A stretch of DNA of 20,000 nt from NCBI GenBank assembly GCA_037974335.1, contig CM075758.1, forward strand, positions 20,714,754 through 20,734,753, read 5' to 3'. Numbering within the stretch: the first letter of the stretch is position 1; each line of letters opens with the position of its first letter. Made by a program: the position numbers and the translations under genes. This stretch comes from Prionace glauca (lineage: Eukaryota > Chordata > Chondrichthyes > Carcharhiniformes > Carcharhinidae). Positions 16,550 to 20,000 of the stretch are shown here, piece after piece. The notes under the pieces were generated by a model that was not told where the DNA came from, made no database searches, and saw only the letters and a list, made by a program, of their open reading frames with translations.

Positions 16550-17760
16550 TGATCCCAGGTGAAATGGGAAATATGGCTGTGCAAAGTCCTTTCCCATCAG
16601 TGAGAACCATGGAGAGCGCTGCTGGGCAGTGTTCAAACTGGAGGCTAAATTTAGAACCAAAACTCGACAGTGTCTCCAGTTCTGTGCTAATGATGGATAT
16701 TGATGTTACAAATGTGTCCATAGTAAAGTCCCCAGTGCTGCGGTATTAAAGACTATGGATTAAAAACAAAACTGTGCAAATCTCCATATGTGGTCTGAGT
16801 TAAGCATAAGGAGATCAGGGCTGTGCACAGTGATTGCAGTGTGGCCAAATAGAGGATTAAATCTGTCTGGATTGTGCACCATTATCACAGAGTTCCCTAA
16901 ATGACGGATATGAATACAAAAGTTGGGCTGTGCTCCAATCGTGGTCCAAATGAGGCAAATGGAACAAACATCTCCAAGCGTTGTCTAAATGAGAGTTAGG
17001 GATACGGATACGATGGACACAGCAAACAATATTGTCGGTGATATTTAGTATCAGCGCCCTACCAGTGATATCTGATATTGAGGGGACAGCTGTGCAGAAT
17101 GCTGTTGTATAACAGTGAGATATGGAACCAAAGGAGAGTGCTTCAGGATGTGTGCAATTGAGGGTGATGGAAGGCAGGTTTGTGCACAATGAACCCATCA
17201 GTGTCTACATGAGGGATTTGGATTTCAGAAGTGTGCACAGTGCTCCAACTGTTTTCAAGAACAGGGAAATGGGGAAACGAGCAGCACTTAATGTTCCAAG
17301 TGTGGTCTCAAAGATGGTTATAGATACAGGATCTGCACAAAGTGCTCTCATAGTTTGCCTGAAAGGGGGGTTACTGATACAATAACGGGGTATAGAGCTC
17401 CGACTGATCCTGGTGTGATGGAGGTGCAGACCACAACTGTACAGTGATGACACTGCTGTCCATATGACGAGTCTGGGGATCAACAATTAGCTGAGTGATC
17501 CATGTGTGGTCGACCCGAACCACGTGGAGACGATAACTCTACACAATGTTCTTGCTGTTGTCTAAATGAACCGCCTTGATATCAGAGTGGGACAGAGTAA
17601 TTTCAGTCTTTTCTAAAAGCTGCACCCTGTGTTTTTTCCATTAGACTAAATAAGGGAGAAGGATCGGGAAATGTGCACATTGATGTCATTCTGATTGAAT
17701 CAATACATATGGAGAACTAAACTGTGCTCACTGATCTCAGGATATGAGCAGAATCATCCC
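16550..17760 (+). repeat. Decayed tandem array, unit about 50 bp
   Basis: Recurring words in fixed order about every 45-52 bases: GATA(T/C)GGA or similar, then AAACTGTGCACAGTGAT, then CCCAGTGTGGTC, then TAAATGAGGG. Clear units include those at about 16815, 16870, 16918, 17160, 17215, 17268, 17320 and 17700. About two dozen units, each with many substitutions, so the array is old. It is non-coding; reading frames through it (for example 17122-17385) show no family motif. Its family is unknown to me. Confidence 0.7.
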
Positions 17761-18379
17761 ATTCTGACCCTTTGTGTTATACAACAACGAGTTAATTTTG
17801 AGCTGTTTTCCTGTCTGTTAATTATTTTCCTCTATCCCGGAGATGACCCGCTATCAGTTGCCACAATGTCTGACAAACATTCCCGTGCTGTCAGGACCTG
17901 ACATTACTGATAGGCCAGGATAGGATCCTACAGCTCAGTGGCGCCCCTGCAGGACACACACAGGCTGCCACTCAACAATGTTCTGATAGATTTGTGGTCA
18001 GAATCCTGACGTCCAGTTTTGCACCTTAACCTGAAGAACCTTGATCACCATAAATCCATTAAACCTGCAGTTAAAGTATAAGTTGCTCTGGAATCCATTC
18101 CTGTGCCCAGAACTTTTAAATATTTCACCAAACATTTTGTGAAACAGTGTTTCATAAATTTGCTAATGCAATGCCTGGGTAGACTTTGTCGAATATTAAA
18201 CAGAGTCAGACTCCTTAAACAGTGAAAATGGTCTATTTGTATCTCTATGATCTTGTTCCCCTCTCACCCTGCATACTTTACTCCAATCACTACTGAGCAC
18301 CATCGGTCCAGGGAATATAATACTTGTTGGGATCACCTTGCAATTTCCAACTTACACTTCTGAGACGATATCACAGAAA
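17761..18379. other. Nothing recognised
   Basis: No gene or repeat was recognised between the 50-bp array and the long CR1 copy. Confidence 0.45.
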
Positions 18380-19555
18380 CACAAAAAAAACTCCAGCACA
18401 ATACAGACCCTTCAGCCCACAAAGTTGTGCCGAACATATCCCTACGTTAGAGATTATGAGGCTTACCTATAACCCTCTATCTTACTAAGTTCCGGGTACT
18501 TATCTAAAAGTCTCTTAAAAGACCCTATCGAATCCGTCTCCACCACCATTGCCCGAAGCCCATTCCACTCACCCACCAACCCTCTGAGTAAAAAACTTAC
18601 CCCTGACATCTCTTCTGTACCTACTCCCCAGCACCTTAAACCTGTGTCCTCTTGTGGCAATCATTTCAGCCCTGGGAAAAAAGCCTCTCACTTTCCACGC
18701 GATCAATGCCTCTCAACATCTGATACACCTCTATCAGGTTACCCCTCATCCTTCGTCTCTCCAAGGAGAAAAGGCCTATCCTTCAACCTATCCTCATAAG
18801 GCATGCTCCCCAATCCAGGCAACATCCTTGTAAATCTCCTCTGCACCCTCTCAATCCTTCCTGTCATGAGGCGAGCAGAACTGAGCACAGTACTCCAAGT
18901 GGGGTCTGACCAGGGTCCTATATAGCTGCAACATTATGTCTCGACTCCTAAACTCAATTCTCGATTGATGAAGGCCAGTACACCGTATGCCTTCTTAACC
19001 ACATCCTCCACCTGCACAGCTGTTTTGTATGTCTCATGTACCCGGACCCCAAGATCCTTCTGATCTTCCACACTGCCAAGAGTCCTACCATTAATATTAT
19101 ATTCTGCCTTCCTATTTGACCTACCAAAATGAACCACTTCACACTTATCTGGGTTGAACTCCATCTGCCACTTCTCCGCCCAGTCTTGCATCCTATCAAT
19201 GTCTCACTGCAACTTCTGACATCCCTCCACACTATGCACAACACCTCCAATGTTTGTCATCAGCAAAGATATCAACCCATCCCTCCACTTCCTCATCCAG
19301 CCCATTTATAAAAATCACACAGAGTCAGGGTCCCAGTACAGATCCCTGGGGCACTGCACTGGTGACTGACCTCCATGCAGAATATGACCCATCTGGAACC
19401 ACTCTCTGCCTAATGTGGGTAAGCCAGTTCTGGATCCTCAAAGCAATGTCCCCAAGGATCCCATGCCCCCTCACTTTCTCAATAAGTCTTTCATGGGACA
19501 CCTTATCAAATGCCTTGCCTAAGTCCTTGCAGAAGGCCCGACTGATCTAGCGAGG
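18380..19555 (-). mobile_element. CR1-clade LINE, 3' 1.2 kb with RT domain
   Basis: Longest retroelement copy in the window. Minus strand, from 19555 down: LGKAFDKVSHERLIEKV (RT block after the first catalytic Asp), IQNWLTHIRQRVV, VTSAVPQGSVLGP, CVIFINGLDEEV, FADD (second catalytic pair, YADD-type), WAEKWQMEFNPDKCEVVHFG, EDQKDLGVRVHE, VVKKAYGVLAFINRELS, later ETDSIGSFKRLLDKYPELSK and a 3' noncoding end GGGCTGAAGGGTCTGTATTG. Many stops and frame changes; 5' truncated within RT. A different subfamily from 11661-12235, judging by the protein and the 3' end. Confidence 0.9.
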
Positions 19556-20000
19556 CGACTGACTGAGGAATAAATGAGGCCCACTATCTGAGACATTGTG
19601 TAATGTGGACAGAGTAAGCAAGAAACACAGACTGACAGGGAGCAAGGCTGACTGAACAACCGATTGAGAGTGTCAGAATGACGGAGGGAGAAAGGCCGAT
19701 TCCGCTCTGAAATAATATGAGACGAACTGAAATAAAAATAAAACAATGTTCATGATTATCCAGCAGGATATCAAAACAAATGGTAACATTAAACCCCAGA
19801 CAATAACATCAAGGCCAACAAAACACTTAATTGCTGGGATATATTCATGTGACTTATCAAAACAAATGGTAACATTTTAGGGATGGATCTGGTGCTGCTC
19901 CTGGAATGCCGTTCCACGCTCTCCATTCAACCAGGTTGATTCCCGAGATTGATGGTAATGGTTAGCGGGGAATGTGCCGGGCCATGAGGTTGGAGAATGT
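19556..20000. other. Nothing recognised apart from a 22-bp direct repeat
   Basis: TATCAAAACAAATGGTAACA TT occurs at 19769-19790 and again at 19855-19876, 86 bases apart, with unrelated flanks. No gene was recognised. Confidence 0.45.

Noticed and set aside
17236-17263. Second recombination signal: CACAGTG, 12 bases, TCAAGAACA
   Set aside because: CACAGTG is part of the 50-bp repeat core and recurs in it; the nonamer is poor and no V, D or J coding sequence is adjacent.
16857-17486. Frames of 87-113 aa on both strands
   Set aside because: They lie in the decayed 50-bp array; openness follows from repeat composition.

Overview
The window looks like nuclear DNA of a cartilaginous fish, most likely a shark. 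The evidence is a dense background of CR1-clade LINE 3' pieces, tRNA-derived V-SINE/HE1-type SINEs with CR1-like (TTCTATG)n tails, a Penelope-like element fragment, long microsatellites, and host genes split by GT-AG introns. Identifications rest on reading motifs, not on database searches; the species cannot be named from this.

Three host genes can be built, all on the minus strand. (1) A T-cell receptor beta-type V segment: leader exon 2294-2339, V exon 1369-1670, and a recombination signal with an exact 23-bp spacer at 1330-1368. (2) A GPR139-like rhodopsin-class GPCR: exon 1 at 8569-8677 and exon 2 at 4652-5553, about 336 aa, with a 3.0-kb intron full of SINEs and microsatellites. (3) A two-exon beta-defensin: signal-peptide exon 12904-12994 and six-cysteine exon 11173-11291, 69 aa, with a 1.6-kb intron holding CR1 pieces. 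In each case the donor and acceptor have matching phase 1. No D, J or C segment of a T-cell receptor locus is visible.

Layout from left to right: CR1 3' end (1-410), SINE (622-963), V segment (1330-2339) with CR1 pieces in its intron and upstream, CR1 reverse-transcriptase piece (3050-3440), pyrimidine-rich tract (4196-4590), GPCR gene (4652-8677) with a 42-bp minisatellite directly upstream, a retroelement cluster (9366-10665), defensin gene (11173-12994), a SINE at 13698-14014 that is the inverted twin of the one at 9653-9985, largely featureless DNA, a decayed ~50-bp tandem array (16550-17760), and a long CR1 copy with RT motifs (18380-19555).

The three genes do not form a pathway. The V segment and the defensin are both immune genes, and the receptor belongs to a family that I recall as strongly expanded in cartilaginous fishes. 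The most useful points are that two short genes easily missed by gene finders (V segment and defensin) can be assembled from splice phase and motif evidence, that a minisatellite reads in frame into the receptor's first exon, and that an old 50-bp satellite and an inverted SINE pair are present.
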